Notes: generated by a model from the letters alone, not told the origin. A DNA stretch of 64,000 bases from Arthrobacter cupressi (GCF_900099975.1 NZ_FNEI01000003.1:156338-220337); one strand, 5' to 3'; positions 1 to 8,607 are shown, numbered from the stretch's first letter. Made by a program: numbers and translations.

Positions 1-198
1 CGGGTGCGGGTTGGTGGGGGTTGGAATGTGATGACGGCGTTGGTGGGGCCGGGGGATTTCAATGGTGATGGCCGGGTGGATGTTCTTGCCCGGGATTCGT
101 CGGGGTCGTTGTGGTTGTATCCAGGGAATGGCCGTGGTGGGTGGCTTGCGCGGATGCGGGTCGGTGGGGGCTGGAACGGGATGACGGCCCTGGTCTAG
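1..198 (+). CDS. FG-GAP/VCBS repeat protein, C-terminal fragment
   Basis: The reading frame is open from base 1 and ends at TAG 196-198, so only the last 65 codons of a longer gene are present. The segment carries one FG-GAP (VCBS) repeat: GDFNGDGRVDVLARD is the calcium-binding DxNxDGxxD loop of such propeller blades, followed by LWLYPGNGRGGW. The phrase RVGGGWN(V/G)MTALV occurs twice, about 46 residues apart, showing tandem blades. Such proteins are usually secreted and often sit at the C-terminus of cell-wall hydrolases or other exported enzymes. The N-terminal domain, and so the function, lies outside the window. Confidence 0.8.
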   Translation, partial: RVRVGGGWNVMTALVGPGDFNGDGRVDVLARDSSGSLWLYPGNGRGGWLARMRVGGGWNGMTALV

Positions 199-240
199 CG
201 GGAGCCGAAGCCCGCCCCGAGGCTAACCCACAACAACGCC

Positions 241-276
241 GGTGGGACGCGCCGGCCATGGCCACCGCGTCCCACC
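241..276. terminator. Bidirectional hairpin between convergent genes
   Basis: An 11-bp perfect inverted repeat (GGTGGGACGCG at 241-251, CGCGTCCCACC at 266-276) encloses a 14-nt loop that itself contains GGCCATGGCC. It lies between the end of the plus-strand FG-GAP gene and the end of the minus-strand cupin gene. That position suits a shared terminator, although there is no strong U-tract. Confidence 0.5.
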
Positions 277-308
277 AGGCTTAGTGCCGTATCCAGGGAA
301 CTCCCTAT

Positions 309-887
309 CTACTGAACGGCGAACTGCCAGCCCGCGAACTGCCCGTCCGCCGGCTGCCCTCCCGCCAGCCGGCGGATCAGCTCCGCCTGCGCCGGAAATT
401 CATCCACAAGCGCCCCCACCTGCTCCTCCGTCGGCTTCGCCGAATCCGCTGCCTCGTAGCCCGGTGACAGGCTGCAGCTGACCAGTGCGAACCCGGGTCC
501 GGCCAGGTCCGCGCCGAACCAGGTGGAATGCGGTGCGGCTCCGTGCAGGATCTGGCCGGCCTCCGGGTCCGCGCCGAACACCGTCTCCGAATATCCGTCC
601 TCCTCCGAGAAGACGTGCAGCCTGACCGGTGTGCCCAGGTGGAAGAACCACAGTTCGTCCTGTTTGAGCGTGTGCAACTGCAGGACCTCGCCGGCTTCCA
701 ACAGGTACCAGTTGGAGCTGTAGAGCGGATGGCCGGCGCCGCCGAAACGCGGCGGCAACGCTCCACCGGGAAAGGACTCGTTGCTCACCATTGCCGGCGC
801 GAACCAGCCGCCCACCCCCGACGGCGTCATGCCCAGCCGCTTGATCCAACCCGCTGCGTCGGGCCCACCCGTGCCGATGCCACTCAT
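309..887 (-). CDS. DUF985-type cupin protein
   Basis: This 192-residue protein resembles the Cupin_5 (DUF985) family. It has an N-terminal helical stretch (WIKRLGM), a Y-SSNWYLL segment, then cupin strands (AGEVLQLHTLKQDELWFFHLGTPVRLHVF) and a second half with HSTWFGADL and GFALVSCSLSPGYE. Family members are small single-domain beta-barrels; some act on nucleotide sugars and most are uncharacterised. I start at ATG 887-885 because this codon overlaps the stop of the upstream PAS gene (ATGA), which indicates translational coupling; an upstream in-frame start would need a longer overlap. It is the third gene of the GMC-PAS-cupin set, so a redox or small-molecule role linked to that oxidoreductase is possible, but the substrate is unknown. 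Confidence 0.75.
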   Translation of the reverse strand: MSGIGTGGPDAAGWIKRLGMTPSGVGGWFAPAMVSNESFPGGALPPRFGGAGHPLYSSNWYLLEAGEVLQLHTLKQDELWFFHLGTPVRLHVFSEEDGYSETVFGADPEAGQILHGAAPHSTWFGADLAGPGFALVSCSLSPGYEAADSAKPTEEQVGALVDEFPAQAELIRRLAGGQPADGQFAGWQFAVQ

Positions 888-1285
888 TGGGGCGGATCCG
901 CCAGGGAGAAGCACACCGTGATCCCGATAATCGCGCCGGTGTCCAGGGACCGGAGGAGGCCTTTCTGCGTCACGATATCCACGTTGACCATCTGGCCATC
1001 CTCGAGTGGCACTTCGATGGTTTCGTGGAAGTTCAGCAGGGGCTTCCCGCTAGCCATGACCTCCTTGTCGTGGGCCACGTGCTCGGCGCGCGAATCCTGG
1101 TGGCCGATCAGCTCATCCTTGCTCATGCCCACCAGATCGGCGAAATTCTGGTTGACCCAGAGGAACACCGAATTCGCGTCCTTCACCACCCAGTAGACGC
1201 CGTCCTGCTTGTCCAGGACGTCGGCGATGGTCATGGGCGGAACCGTCGGCAGGGCGGCCGGTTCCACCGCCGGGGCCGCGGTCAC
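884..1285 (-). CDS. Single-domain PAS protein
   Basis: The 133-residue product is essentially one PAS domain. Residues about 18-120 read TIADVLDKQDGVYWVVKDANSVF, NQNFADLVGMSKDELIGH, then HETIEVPLEDGQMVNVDIVTQKGLL, the usual PAS strand and helix order. No kinase, HTH or GGDEF output domain follows, so it may sense or bind a ligand and act on a partner protein. The GTG start at 1285-1283 overlaps the stop of the upstream GMC oxidoreductase gene (GTGA), and its own stop overlaps the cupin start, so the three genes are very probably cotranslated. A longer start at 1387 would lie deep inside the oxidoreductase gene and gives low-complexity sequence, so I rejected it. Confidence 0.75.
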   Translation of the reverse strand: MTAAPAVEPAALPTVPPMTIADVLDKQDGVYWVVKDANSVFLWVNQNFADLVGMSKDELIGHQDSRAEHVAHDKEVMASGKPLLNFHETIEVPLEDGQMVNVDIVTQKGLLRSLDTGAIIGITVCFSLADPPQ

Positions 1286-3030
1286 GGCGCAACTCCCTTG
1301 CCGCCGTCGGCCTCCAGTCTTTCGGCAAGGTCCTGGGCCAGCGCCACCATGGTCATGGTCGGGTTCCAGGAACCGCCGGTGGGCCACAGCGAGCCGCCGG
1401 AGACGTAGACGTTCTCGACGCCGTTGAGCCGGTAGTCGATCCCGACGGCGGCATCCTCCTCTTCGCCGATGGGCAGGCTCGAGCTCTCATGGACCAGGCC
1501 CGGGACTCGCCGTTCGGGGATCCCCGGACGGTCGGCGGCCCAGCTTCCGGTGTTCGGGTCGCCGTGCCAGTACTCCACACGGCCGGCCCCGCCCGGGGAA
1601 AGCACCCGCTCCAGCATCTGGAAGGTGCCTTCGTCCATGGTGTCCCAGGTGACGTCGTCGGTGGCGTTGGCCAGCACCTGCAGGGTCACGTTGGTAGTGG
1701 GGTCCGCACCGCCGGAGCGCCGCAGGTGGTTCTCCGGATTGGATTCGTCCAGCTCGCCGAGCACCGCGCAGACGAACACCAGGTAATCCTCCGAGGACAG
1801 CAGCTGGGCCATGGACGCGGTGGCCACGACGTCCGGCGCGTAACGCTCGGATTTCTGGGCGTTCCGGGCCGGATTCCGGTCCGAGAGGACGGAGAGCTGA
1901 ACGTGGTATTGCATCCCTTCCGGGCTCTTGCCCGCCATGTAGATGGCCGCCAGCTCCAGTTCGCCGAGGGCTTCGCTGAACTCGAAATCCTGGCGCGGCA
2001 CCCTGGCCACCACCGAGGTGATGAAATGCGCGCTGAAGCTTTCGCCGGCCCGCGGGACCTGCGGGAAGGAATTGAGCACCAGAGTGGCCGGCGGGAGCGT
2101 GCCCATGGCAAGGACCAGGTTGGCGTCGCCGATGTTCACCACGCCGCGGCTCGTATCCAGGGCCGTGGCCCGGCCGTCCTGCTGGATTACGGACTTCACG
2201 GTGCAGTCGGTAACCACGCGCAGTGCCGAACCCTTGCCCTGTGCGGCAAGGAACTGCTGCCTGTCCGAAAGCTCAAGCAGGACTGCCGGCGTCGAGAACT
2301 TCGCGAAGTCGATGCCCGAGGTGGCGCCGGAGGCCGCGGCCAGCGGAGCGGGCATGGACCGCGTGGCGGATTCAATCCGGTGCAGGCCGGCCGCGAGCCG
2401 CTCCTGCAGGGCCTTTTGCATGATCCCGTACACCGGGCGGGTGTCATTGATCAGCTCGACGACGTCGGCCGGGGCCCCGGCGTCGATCTGGTCGGCCGGG
2501 ATGACGTTGAGCAGGTCCTCCGCCGTGGTGAAGTGGGCTTTCGCCGCGTCCATGACGGCGCGCGGCCAGCCCCGCATCTCGTCTTCCTCCGGGCGGGGAC
2601 ACCAAGCGCTCCACATGATGGACCGGCCGCCGTAGAACGGCACCATCCCGTGCTGCCAGGAGATCTTGCCGGCCGGCTGCCGGGCCGTGGATGCCGCCAG
2701 GGTCCACGGAAAGGTCTCGGAGAGCCCGCCGAGCGTCTCCCGGTACGGCAGCGGCAGGTTCTGGAAATGCTGGGGCAGGAAGAACGGGCCGCGCTCAATG
2801 ATCAGGATCCGGGCGTGCGGATTGACGGTCAGCGTCCGTTCGGCAAAGGCGTAGCCGCAAAAACCGCTGCCAATCACTATATGGTCGAATTGTTCTTCCT
2901 CGCGGACGGTTTTCCATTCCTCCTCACTGAGGAAAAAGACATGATCCATCACCTTTTGCGGTGAAGGGTCCTGAGGTCCGGGCGTGGGAAATCCATGGTT
3001 GAAATTCTGGGACGATGAAACTGCGCTCAC
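1282..3030 (-). CDS. GMC-family FAD oxidoreductase
   Basis: This 582-residue protein is a glucose-methanol-choline type flavoprotein. The ADP-binding motif GSGFCG (residues 54-59) follows strand HIVI, and the C-terminus has the family block GGSLWPTGGSWNPTMTMVALAQDLAERL, which holds the second FAD-contacting region and the substrate-side Asn. Family members oxidise alcohols, sugars or sterols; the substrate cannot be read from sequence. No signal peptide is visible, so it is cytoplasmic. The start is GTG 3030-3028, with a G-rich Shine-Dalgarno about 9 nt upstream. It is the first gene of an overlapping three-gene unit with a PAS protein and a DUF985 cupin, an unusual pairing for this family. 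Confidence 0.85.
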   Translation of the reverse strand: MSAVSSSQNFNHGFPTPGPQDPSPQKVMDHVFFLSEEEWKTVREEEQFDHIVIGSGFCGYAFAERTLTVNPHARILIIERGPFFLPQHFQNLPLPYRETLGGLSETFPWTLAASTARQPAGKISWQHGMVPFYGGRSIMWSAWCPRPEEDEMRGWPRAVMDAAKAHFTTAEDLLNVIPADQIDAGAPADVVELINDTRPVYGIMQKALQERLAAGLHRIESATRSMPAPLAAASGATSGIDFAKFSTPAVLLELSDRQQFLAAQGKGSALRVVTDCTVKSVIQQDGRATALDTSRGVVNIGDANLVLAMGTLPPATLVLNSFPQVPRAGESFSAHFITSVVARVPRQDFEFSEALGELELAAIYMAGKSPEGMQYHVQLSVLSDRNPARNAQKSERYAPDVVATASMAQLLSSEDYLVFVCAVLGELDESNPENHLRRSGGADPTTNVTLQVLANATDDVTWDTMDEGTFQMLERVLSPGGAGRVEYWHGDPNTGSWAADRPGIPERRVPGLVHESSSLPIGEEEDAAVGIDYRLNGVENVYVSGGSLWPTGGSWNPTMTMVALAQDLAERLEADGGKGVAP

Positions 3031-3293
3031 AATGATGACCCCCCATCAGTCTGGCTGTTTTCACGGCACCGTGAAGACAGGTGTCCCCGCCGGGCAGTAT
3101 GGAAGATCATCCGCCCCAGCGCGGATCACAGGCATTAGTGAATCACTGATGGAATACGTTCACAATAGAATTCCAACGCTGAAATTTGGCAGCCAGGGAT
3201 GAACCCTAATTGCAAGTCAGGTATCGGTTTATATCCGAGTAGTGACTGTCAAATAAAGTCGATAAGGCGTGGCGGACTGGAAATATCCGGTCT
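3031..3293 (-). promoter_or_regulatory. Promoter region of the GMC operon
   Basis: This 263-nt gap separates the GMC gene from the end of pabC. It is clearly more AT-rich than its surroundings from about 3130 to 3300. On the minus strand it holds a perfect TTGACA hexamer (3246-3251) followed by TATAAA, but the spacing is too short for a standard promoter. A dyad TGGAAT-N14-ATTCCA spans 3150-3175 and could be an operator. No gene is visible. Confidence 0.35.
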
Positions 3294-4235
3294 CTACTCG
3301 ATTCCCGCGAAGAGCTCGTTCAGTTCGTCCGTGAGCTGTTTGCGGACCGCGGGGGTGCCGATCTCCCGGCCGTCCACGTGGTTGACCGGCGCGATCAGCC
3401 GGATGCTGGAAATCAGCCAAACGGCGTCGGCGTCGTACAGGTCCTGGGTGACCAGCGGACCGTAGCCGAGCTCCCAGCCGGCCGCCTTGGCCTTCGCGAA
3501 CAGGGCACCCTGGGAGGTTCCGGGCAGGATTCCGCTGTCCAGTTGCGGGGTGATGAGCCGCTTGACGGTGCGCGCGGAGCCGCTGCCGTCGTCGGCGGTT
3601 TCCACGTGTGCCAGCAGCACCGTCGACGTCGGACCCTCCAGGACCCGGCCGTCACTGGAGATGAAGATCGCGTCATCGGCGCCCTGCTTGTGCGCGTAGC
3701 GCAGCGCCGCCATGTTCACCGCGTAGGACAGCGTCTTGGCCCCGAGCAGCAGCCACGGCGCGCGCTCGCCCGCCTCGGCGTCGAAACCGCGGTCAAGGAG
3801 GACGACGTCGATCCCTGTCTCCCGCTGCCGGCGGCTGCCCGCGGGGGACGGCGACGCCTGGATCCAGCAGGTGGGGGCCGAGGCACCTTCCACGCCGCGG
3901 GTCACCAGCAGCTTCACCACCACTTCGTCGGACTCCGGTTCCGGCGCCGGGAACGCCCCGCGGTATTCGCCGATGGCGGTCTCAATGGCGCGGCGCCAGG
4001 CATCCTGTTCCGGGATCACGAGGTCCAGCGCGCGGGCCGAGGCCTGGAGCCGGTTCAGGTGGGCGTGGACCTTCCGGGCATGGCCGCCGACGGCGAGCAG
4101 GGACTCGAAGACTCCGTCGCCCCGCGTGGCACCCAGGTCCGTTGCCATCAGCTGCGGCTGGGTGGCGTCGGCAATGCGGCCGTTCTCGAACGCAGGGTCA
4201 AGGAACACGAGAACCGTGGGGGCGGGGAGAGTCAT
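3294..4235 (-). CDS. pabC: Aminodeoxychorismate lyase / class IV aminotransferase
   Basis: This 313-residue protein is a fold-type IV PLP enzyme. It contains GAKTLSYAVNMAALRYAHKQGADDAIF, where the Lys of AKTLSY is the Schiff-base lysine, followed by DGRVLEGPTSTVLL, and an N-terminal region with DLGATRGDGVFESLL. This pattern matches PabC, which releases p-aminobenzoate and pyruvate from aminodeoxychorismate in folate synthesis. The matching synthase component I (pabB) lies 4.5 kb further on the same strand. A branched-chain or D-amino-acid aminotransferase is the alternative, but the GDGVFE and TLSY motifs and the nearby pabB favour PabC. The ATG start at 4235 is the first Met of the domain. 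Confidence 0.8.
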   Translation of the reverse strand: MTLPAPTVLVFLDPAFENGRIADATQPQLMATDLGATRGDGVFESLLAVGGHARKVHAHLNRLQASARALDLVIPEQDAWRRAIETAIGEYRGAFPAPEPESDEVVVKLLVTRGVEGASAPTCWIQASPSPAGSRRQRETGIDVVLLDRGFDAEAGERAPWLLLGAKTLSYAVNMAALRYAHKQGADDAIFISSDGRVLEGPTSTVLLAHVETADDGSGSARTVKRLITPQLDSGILPGTSQGALFAKAKAAGWELGYGPLVTQDLYDADAVWLISSIRLIAPVNHVDGREIGTPAVRKQLTDELNELFAGIE

Positions 4236-4283
4236 GGTTCCAGCTTAGTGCCGGTGGACGTTGTGCCGGCGGCGCCTGTCCTC

Positions 4284-4378
4284 CTTGGCTGAAGTGGCCC
4301 GGTTTTCATAGTGTTTGGCTGCAGGGCGCCGTATTTTTCCGGGGCAAGAAATGCAAAACCCGGGCCCCTTCAGCCAAG
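4284..4378. repeat. Long imperfect palindrome, 95 bp
   Basis: In the 245-nt gap between the divergent pabC and cls genes, a left arm (4284-4306) pairs with a right arm (4355-4378) over about 23 positions with one mismatch and one bulge. The arms begin and end CTTGGCTGAAG / CTTCAGCCAAG. The 48-nt loop has no clear structure. Size and layout resemble the palindrome at 25792-25884, though the sequences differ. It may be a mobile palindromic element or a structured leader. Confidence 0.6.
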
Positions 4379-4480
4379 CGATGCACCGATGCCGAAGTTC
4401 CGGGGTGGGCCCTTGCCGGGGCACTGACCCTCCGGCGGCTAGGCTGTCCTGTATCTGTTATGGGAATCGTGGGGGTTTGA

Positions 4481-5953
4481 GTGCTTTTTCCTTTCGAGGT
4501 GGGGACCGATTGGACCTGGCCCCTGGCCTTATGGGCACTCGCCGAAATCATCCTGCGCATCGTGCTCCTGGGCACCATTCCCGGCAACCGCCGCCCCACC
4601 ACCGCCATGGCCTGGCTGCTGGTGGTCTTCCTCGTCCCCTCCATCGGTTTCGTGCTGTTCCTGCTCTTCGGCAACTTCCGGCTGTCCCGGCGCCGCCGTG
4701 AACAGCAGGCGGAAGTCAACGAACGGGTGCGTTCGGGCGTCTCGGCTATGGCCGACGTCGTAAGCAAATACTCGGGACCGGAGTGGGTGAGCTCTGCGGC
4801 GGAACTGAACCGCCGGCTGGGCTCCCTGCCCATGGTGGACGGGAACGCTGTGCAGCTGATCCCCGGGTACCAGGAATCGATCGACGCCATGGCAGAAGCC
4901 ATCCGCGGCGCCCGCAGCTACGTCAACGCCGAGTTCTACATCATGGGCAGCGACGCCGTCACGGACGGCCTGCTCACCGAACTTGAGAAAGCGGCCGAGC
5001 GCGGGGTGAGGGTGCGGCTCCTGTTCGACCACATCGGAACCCTGCGGGTGCGCGGTTACCGCCGGCTGATCCGCCGGCTCCGGGCCAGCAGCATCCAGTG
5101 GAAACGGATGCTGCCCCTGCTGCCCATCCACGGCCAGTGGCGCCGCCCGGACCTGCGCAACCACCGCAAGATCCTGGTGATTGACGGCGAGACCGCCTTC
5201 ACCGGTTCGCAGAACCTGATCGAGCCCTCCTACAACAATCCGCGCCACCGCCGGGCCGGCCGCAAGTGGGTTGAATTGATGGCGCGGCTGGACGGGCCGA
5301 TCGTGGCGACCCTCAACGTCGTGTTCGCCACGGACTGGCTCAGCGAAACCGACGAATCCCTCGAATCCCAGCTGCAACTGCCGGAAAACCCGCGCCGGGG
5401 ACGGGTCACGGCCCAGGTGGTGCCCAGCGGCCCAGGGTTCGTCACCGAGAACAACCTGCGCCTGTTCAATACCCTGATCTATTCGGCCCAGCACCGGATT
5501 TCCATCTGCAGCCCGTACTTCGTACCGGACGATTCCCTGCTGTACGCCATTACCACCGCGGCCCAGCGGGGCGTGGACGTGGAACTCTTCGTCTCGGAGA
5601 AGGGCGACCAGTTCCTCGTGCACCATGCCCAGCGTTCCTACTACGAGGCGCTGCTCGAAGCTGGCGTGCGCATCTACCTGTACCGGGCGCCGCGGGTGCT
5701 GCACGCGAAGCACTTCACCATCGACGATGAGGTCTCAGTGCTGGGGTCCAGCAACATGGACATGCGCTCCTTCTCGCTCAACATGGAAGTCTCGGTGATG
5801 CTGCTCGGCGCGGAAACCGTGGACCTGATGCGCTCGGTGGAGCAGAGCTACCGGGAGGCCAGTTTCGAGCTGACGCTGGGGGACTGGCTGCACCGGCCCA
5901 TGCTGGCCAAGTACGTGGACAACGTGGCAAGGCTCACCGCCACCCTGCAATAG
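4481..5953 (+). CDS. cls: Cardiolipin synthase, phospholipase D type
   Basis: This 490-residue enzyme has two N-terminal transmembrane helices (about residues 10-32 and 40-64) and two PLD domains with intact HKD motifs: HRKILVID with His near residue 228 and HAKHFTID with His near residue 408, each followed by the expected GS-N. It joins phosphatidylglycerol-type lipids to form cardiolipin at the membrane. Length and layout match bacterial Cls. The GTG start follows a GGGGG Shine-Dalgarno about 6 nt upstream. Actinobacteria more often use a CDP-alcohol transferase for cardiolipin, so a PLD-type enzyme may be an extra or different transphosphatidylase. Confidence 0.88.
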   Translation: MLFPFEVGTDWTWPLALWALAEIILRIVLLGTIPGNRRPTTAMAWLLVVFLVPSIGFVLFLLFGNFRLSRRRREQQAEVNERVRSGVSAMADVVSKYSGPEWVSSAAELNRRLGSLPMVDGNAVQLIPGYQESIDAMAEAIRGARSYVNAEFYIMGSDAVTDGLLTELEKAAERGVRVRLLFDHIGTLRVRGYRRLIRRLRASSIQWKRMLPLLPIHGQWRRPDLRNHRKILVIDGETAFTGSQNLIEPSYNNPRHRRAGRKWVELMARLDGPIVATLNVVFATDWLSETDESLESQLQLPENPRRGRVTAQVVPSGPGFVTENNLRLFNTLIYSAQHRISICSPYFVPDDSLLYAITTAAQRGVDVELFVSEKGDQFLVHHAQRSYYEALLEAGVRIYLYRAPRVLHAKHFTIDDEVSVLGSSNMDMRSFSLNMEVSVMLLGAETVDLMRSVEQSYREASFELTLGDWLHRPMLAKYVDNVARLTATLQ

Positions 5954-6052
5954 GCCTTCCACCCCGCCGGGATGGGGAGTGTTGCCCATGGCAGCGCCAC
6001 CGCCGCCGTGCAAGGATTTCTACGATCAACCGCACTCTTACCCGGGGGAAAC

Positions 6053-7627
6053 ATGACCTTCTACGGCGCCGATGTAGACCAGCTCCGGGCTCTGGCGAAG
6101 GCGGCCGACAAGGCAGCCACCCTGCTGAGCACAAGGGCCGCTTCCTTGCAGGGGCAGATCATGTCGGCCCCGTGGAAGGGCAACGACGCCGAAAACTTCA
6201 GGCATGACTGGACGGGCCGCCACCGCCCCAGCCTGGACAAGGTCGTGGAGAGCCTGCGGCAGAATTCCAGGATCCTGCTCCAGCACGCCGACGAGCAGGA
6301 AAAGGCGTCGGACCGCAGCACCGGAAGCAGCAGCATGAACTTCGTGGAGAAAGCCCGGGAGAAGGCGGACGCCGCCCGGGACTGGCTGGGGGAACGGGCC
6401 AAGGAAGCCGCGGAGCAGGAAGAACACCGCAAGGAACTCGTCGAGGGCGCTGACGCGATGGCCAAGGCCAGCCCGGAGGAACAGGCCAACTGGTGGAACA
6501 GTCTCTCCGATGAGGACAAGAAGTACCTGCTCAGCAATGAAGAGACCGCCAAACAGATCATGAGGATGGACGGCGGCGTCCCGGACTCAGCACAGGACGC
6601 GGCCCGCAAGTACCTCCAGGGCCAGGACAAGGGCGACATTCCGGTCTACAAGGAGGCAAGCAAGGCCGCAATCGAGGCCCGGGTCGCGTGGGTGCACGGT
6701 GGTGCCGAGGTGGGCTCGGAAATCGTGGAGAACGCCGATGGCTCCGCCACCATGAAGGTCCATGGCAACCTGGGCCTGGGAGTGAACGATCCGTCCGGAA
6801 CCGCCGGGGCCACGCTCAGCGGCGAGGTCTCCCGGGAGTACAAGTTCGACAGCATCGAAGAGGCCATGGCGGCCCGTGTCCAGATGCTCAGGGAGCTCCC
6901 GCCGGACAGCATCGGCGACGTCAAGGATGCGGCCTCGAACCCGCCCGGCTATCTCCTCGACCGGATCAACGACGCCGCCGAGGACAACGGGACCGACGGC
7001 CACGTGGACAAGGCCAAGGGCACCCTGTCCCTGGAAGCGTCCGGCAAGACCGGCACCGGGGCCGAAGGCGGCGTGAAGCTGGACCTGTCCTATGAGAAGA
7101 ACCTGAGCGACGGGACGTCCAAGGCAAGCGGAGAGGTGTCCGCCTCCGGCCAATTGGACCTAGACGGCCGGCGTTTCGAAGCGTCCGGCAAGGGCGGCCT
7201 TGAGGTCAGCATGAACCAGGACAACAACATCGAGTCGGTCTCGCTGTCCCTGGAAGGCACCGTGGCGTCGGGCGGCGTGGACGGCGTCGAGGCCAAGGGC
7301 GTCGGTAGCGCCGAAACGAGCATCACGGCCGGCACCCAGGGCACGGTGAAGATCGATGTTGACTACACTCCGGAGAACAAGCAGACCATTGACAGCTACC
7401 TGAGCAACGTCGCAACGGGCAACATCCTGGCGGCGGCGTCGGACGCCGCGAAGCTGTACGACGCCGGTTCCGCCACGGTCCAGGTGAACAACGTGGTGAC
7501 GGCCAAGAACGAAGCCGGCGTGGACCTCAAGGCCGGCGAGGTCAAGATCAGCACCGAGAACAAGGTGACTACCAACGTGACCACATACCACAAGGTCGCG
7601 AACGATACGAAGCTCGAAAAGCTCTAG
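6053..7627 (+). CDS. WXG100-like N-terminus with long beta-repeat tail
   Basis: The 524-residue protein begins with a helical WXG100/ESX-like hairpin: residues 1-95 include DVDQLRALAKAADKAATLL, a turn with APWKGNDAENFRHDW (the W-x-G turn), and a second helix. A charged linker follows, then roughly residues 200-500 are rich in alternating strands such as LSLEASGKTGTGAEGGVKLDLSYE and ASGQLDLDGRRFEASGKGGLEVS, probably a repetitive beta-sheet domain. I see no known toxin domain at the C-terminus. I start at ATG 6053 because GGGGG lies 5 nt upstream and the WXG fold begins there. WXG100 fusions are usually type VII secretion clients, but no secretion gene lies nearby. The next gene is a likely partner. 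Confidence 0.6.
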   Translation: MTFYGADVDQLRALAKAADKAATLLSTRAASLQGQIMSAPWKGNDAENFRHDWTGRHRPSLDKVVESLRQNSRILLQHADEQEKASDRSTGSSSMNFVEKAREKADAARDWLGERAKEAAEQEEHRKELVEGADAMAKASPEEQANWWNSLSDEDKKYLLSNEETAKQIMRMDGGVPDSAQDAARKYLQGQDKGDIPVYKEASKAAIEARVAWVHGGAEVGSEIVENADGSATMKVHGNLGLGVNDPSGTAGATLSGEVSREYKFDSIEEAMAARVQMLRELPPDSIGDVKDAASNPPGYLLDRINDAAEDNGTDGHVDKAKGTLSLEASGKTGTGAEGGVKLDLSYEKNLSDGTSKASGEVSASGQLDLDGRRFEASGKGGLEVSMNQDNNIESVSLSLEGTVASGGVDGVEAKGVGSAETSITAGTQGTVKIDVDYTPENKQTIDSYLSNVATGNILAAASDAAKLYDAGSATVQVNNVVTAKNEAGVDLKAGEVKISTENKVTTNVTTYHKVANDTKLEKL

Positions 7628-7678
7628 GCCGCCGCCCAGGCAGGCCATGACGAGTCCCCACCCGAAGGAGCAAATCGA

Positions 7679-8125
7679 ATGACCGTGCACATCGAGTCCC
7701 CGCTGGGGTTCACCGCGGACTTCCCCGAATTCACCCAGGCCTTCCCCGAGTCCGCGGCCGGGCCAAACACCGAGCAGTACGGGCTCCTCGGCGGCGTGCT
7801 GGTGACCGTGATCAAGGACGACAACGCCGTCCAGGATGCGCCGCAGGCCACTGGGTGGGCGCACCTCATGTCCGCCTACTACCTGGACGAGCGCGGCGGA
7901 ACCAGGCTCGCCGAGGGATCCCTGGACCTGCCCGGCAAGGATTCGTACGCCGTCATGGTGGGCTTCCAGGAACCCGACGGCACCGCGAAAGTGGCCTCCG
8001 CCGTCGGCGTCTTTGAGAACGGCCGGTTCATTGGGGTCGTGGTGGTGTGGCCGGTGGTCGACGCCGGGAAGGAACCGCAGGCGGACCGGCTGAAGGACAT
8101 CGTCGGAGCGATCAGCCTCGGCTGA
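7679..8125 (+). CDS. Hypothetical protein paired with the WXG100-like gene
   Basis: The 148-residue protein starts 51 nt after the WXG100-like gene on the same strand, with AAGGAG upstream of its ATG. It has no signal peptide or membrane helix. The alternating pattern (LGGVLVTVIKDD, AYYLDERGGTRLAEGSLDLPG, SYAVMVGFQEPDG, RFIGVVVVW) and the closing helix ADRLKDIVGAI resemble small alpha/beta proteins of the PsbP/LpqN/Mog1 type, but this is a fold impression only. Its position suggests it works with the preceding protein, perhaps as a chaperone or immunity-like partner. The function is unknown. Confidence 0.65.
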   Translation: MTVHIESPLGFTADFPEFTQAFPESAAGPNTEQYGLLGGVLVTVIKDDNAVQDAPQATGWAHLMSAYYLDERGGTRLAEGSLDLPGKDSYAVMVGFQEPDGTAKVASAVGVFENGRFIGVVVVWPVVDAGKEPQADRLKDIVGAISLG

Positions 8126-8142
8126 GGCTCAGCGGGCCCGGC

Positions 8143-8607
8143 TCAGATCTTGAGCGTGACGCCTTCGGCCGTGCAGGGGCCGGAACTGGCCAGGAAGGCG
8201 TCCTGGATGGCGTCCTTGGATTCCTGCGAGGGGGCTTCACCCAGCGAGCGGTCCAAGGCCAGCATGCCCAGGGCGGAGAACAGCCCGGACACTTCCTCGG
8301 GGGCCGTGGCCTGGGCCTCGTCCGAGCGCAGGTAGATGTCGTCGAAGGCGTCCGCGTCTTCCTTGGCGGTGGCCGCGTACTCGGCGTAGAGGGAGTTGAA
8401 GAGCTCGCAGGAGTCCTTGACGCCGCTTGCCCCGGCGGACGACGGCGTCCCTTCGGTGCTGCCCGGCGTCTCGGTGCTGCCCGGCGTCTCGGCGCTGTCC
8501 GAAGCACCGGTGCTGTCCGAGGGGCCGGGTGCGGGGCTTCCACCCGGTGTGCAGGCGGTCAGGCACGCGGCGCCGGTGAGGGCGATCATTGCAAGGAGTC
8601 TCTTCAT
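8143..8607 (-). CDS. Small secreted lipoprotein
   Basis: The 154-residue product starts at the Met of MKRLLAMIALTGAACLTACTPGG, a lipoprotein signal peptide with lipobox LTAC (Cys 19). A Ser/Thr/Gly/Pro-rich spacer with repeated PGSTE follows, then a compact alpha-helical domain (CELFNSLYAEYAATAKEDADAFDDIYLRS) with one Cys near each end that could form a disulfide. An upstream in-frame Met exists but would put 16 extra residues before the signal peptide. The layout resembles the other small lipoprotein at 54522-54860. The function is unknown. It is convergent with the WXG100-partner gene. Confidence 0.75.
   Translation of the reverse strand: MKRLLAMIALTGAACLTACTPGGSPAPGPSDSTGASDSAETPGSTETPGSTEGTPSSAGASGVKDSCELFNSLYAEYAATAKEDADAFDDIYLRSDEAQATAPEEVSGLFSALGMLALDRSLGEAPSQESKDAIQDAFLASSGPCTAEGVTLKI

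Noticed and set aside
1489..2964. Long plus-strand frame opposite the GMC oxidoreductase
   Set aside because: It has no recognisable domain and is explained as the antisense of a GC-rich gene with clear FAD motifs.
4236..4480. tRNA or small RNA gene in the pabC-cls gap
   Set aside because: No cloverleaf or T-psi-C consensus can be drawn. The visible structure is a long inverted repeat.
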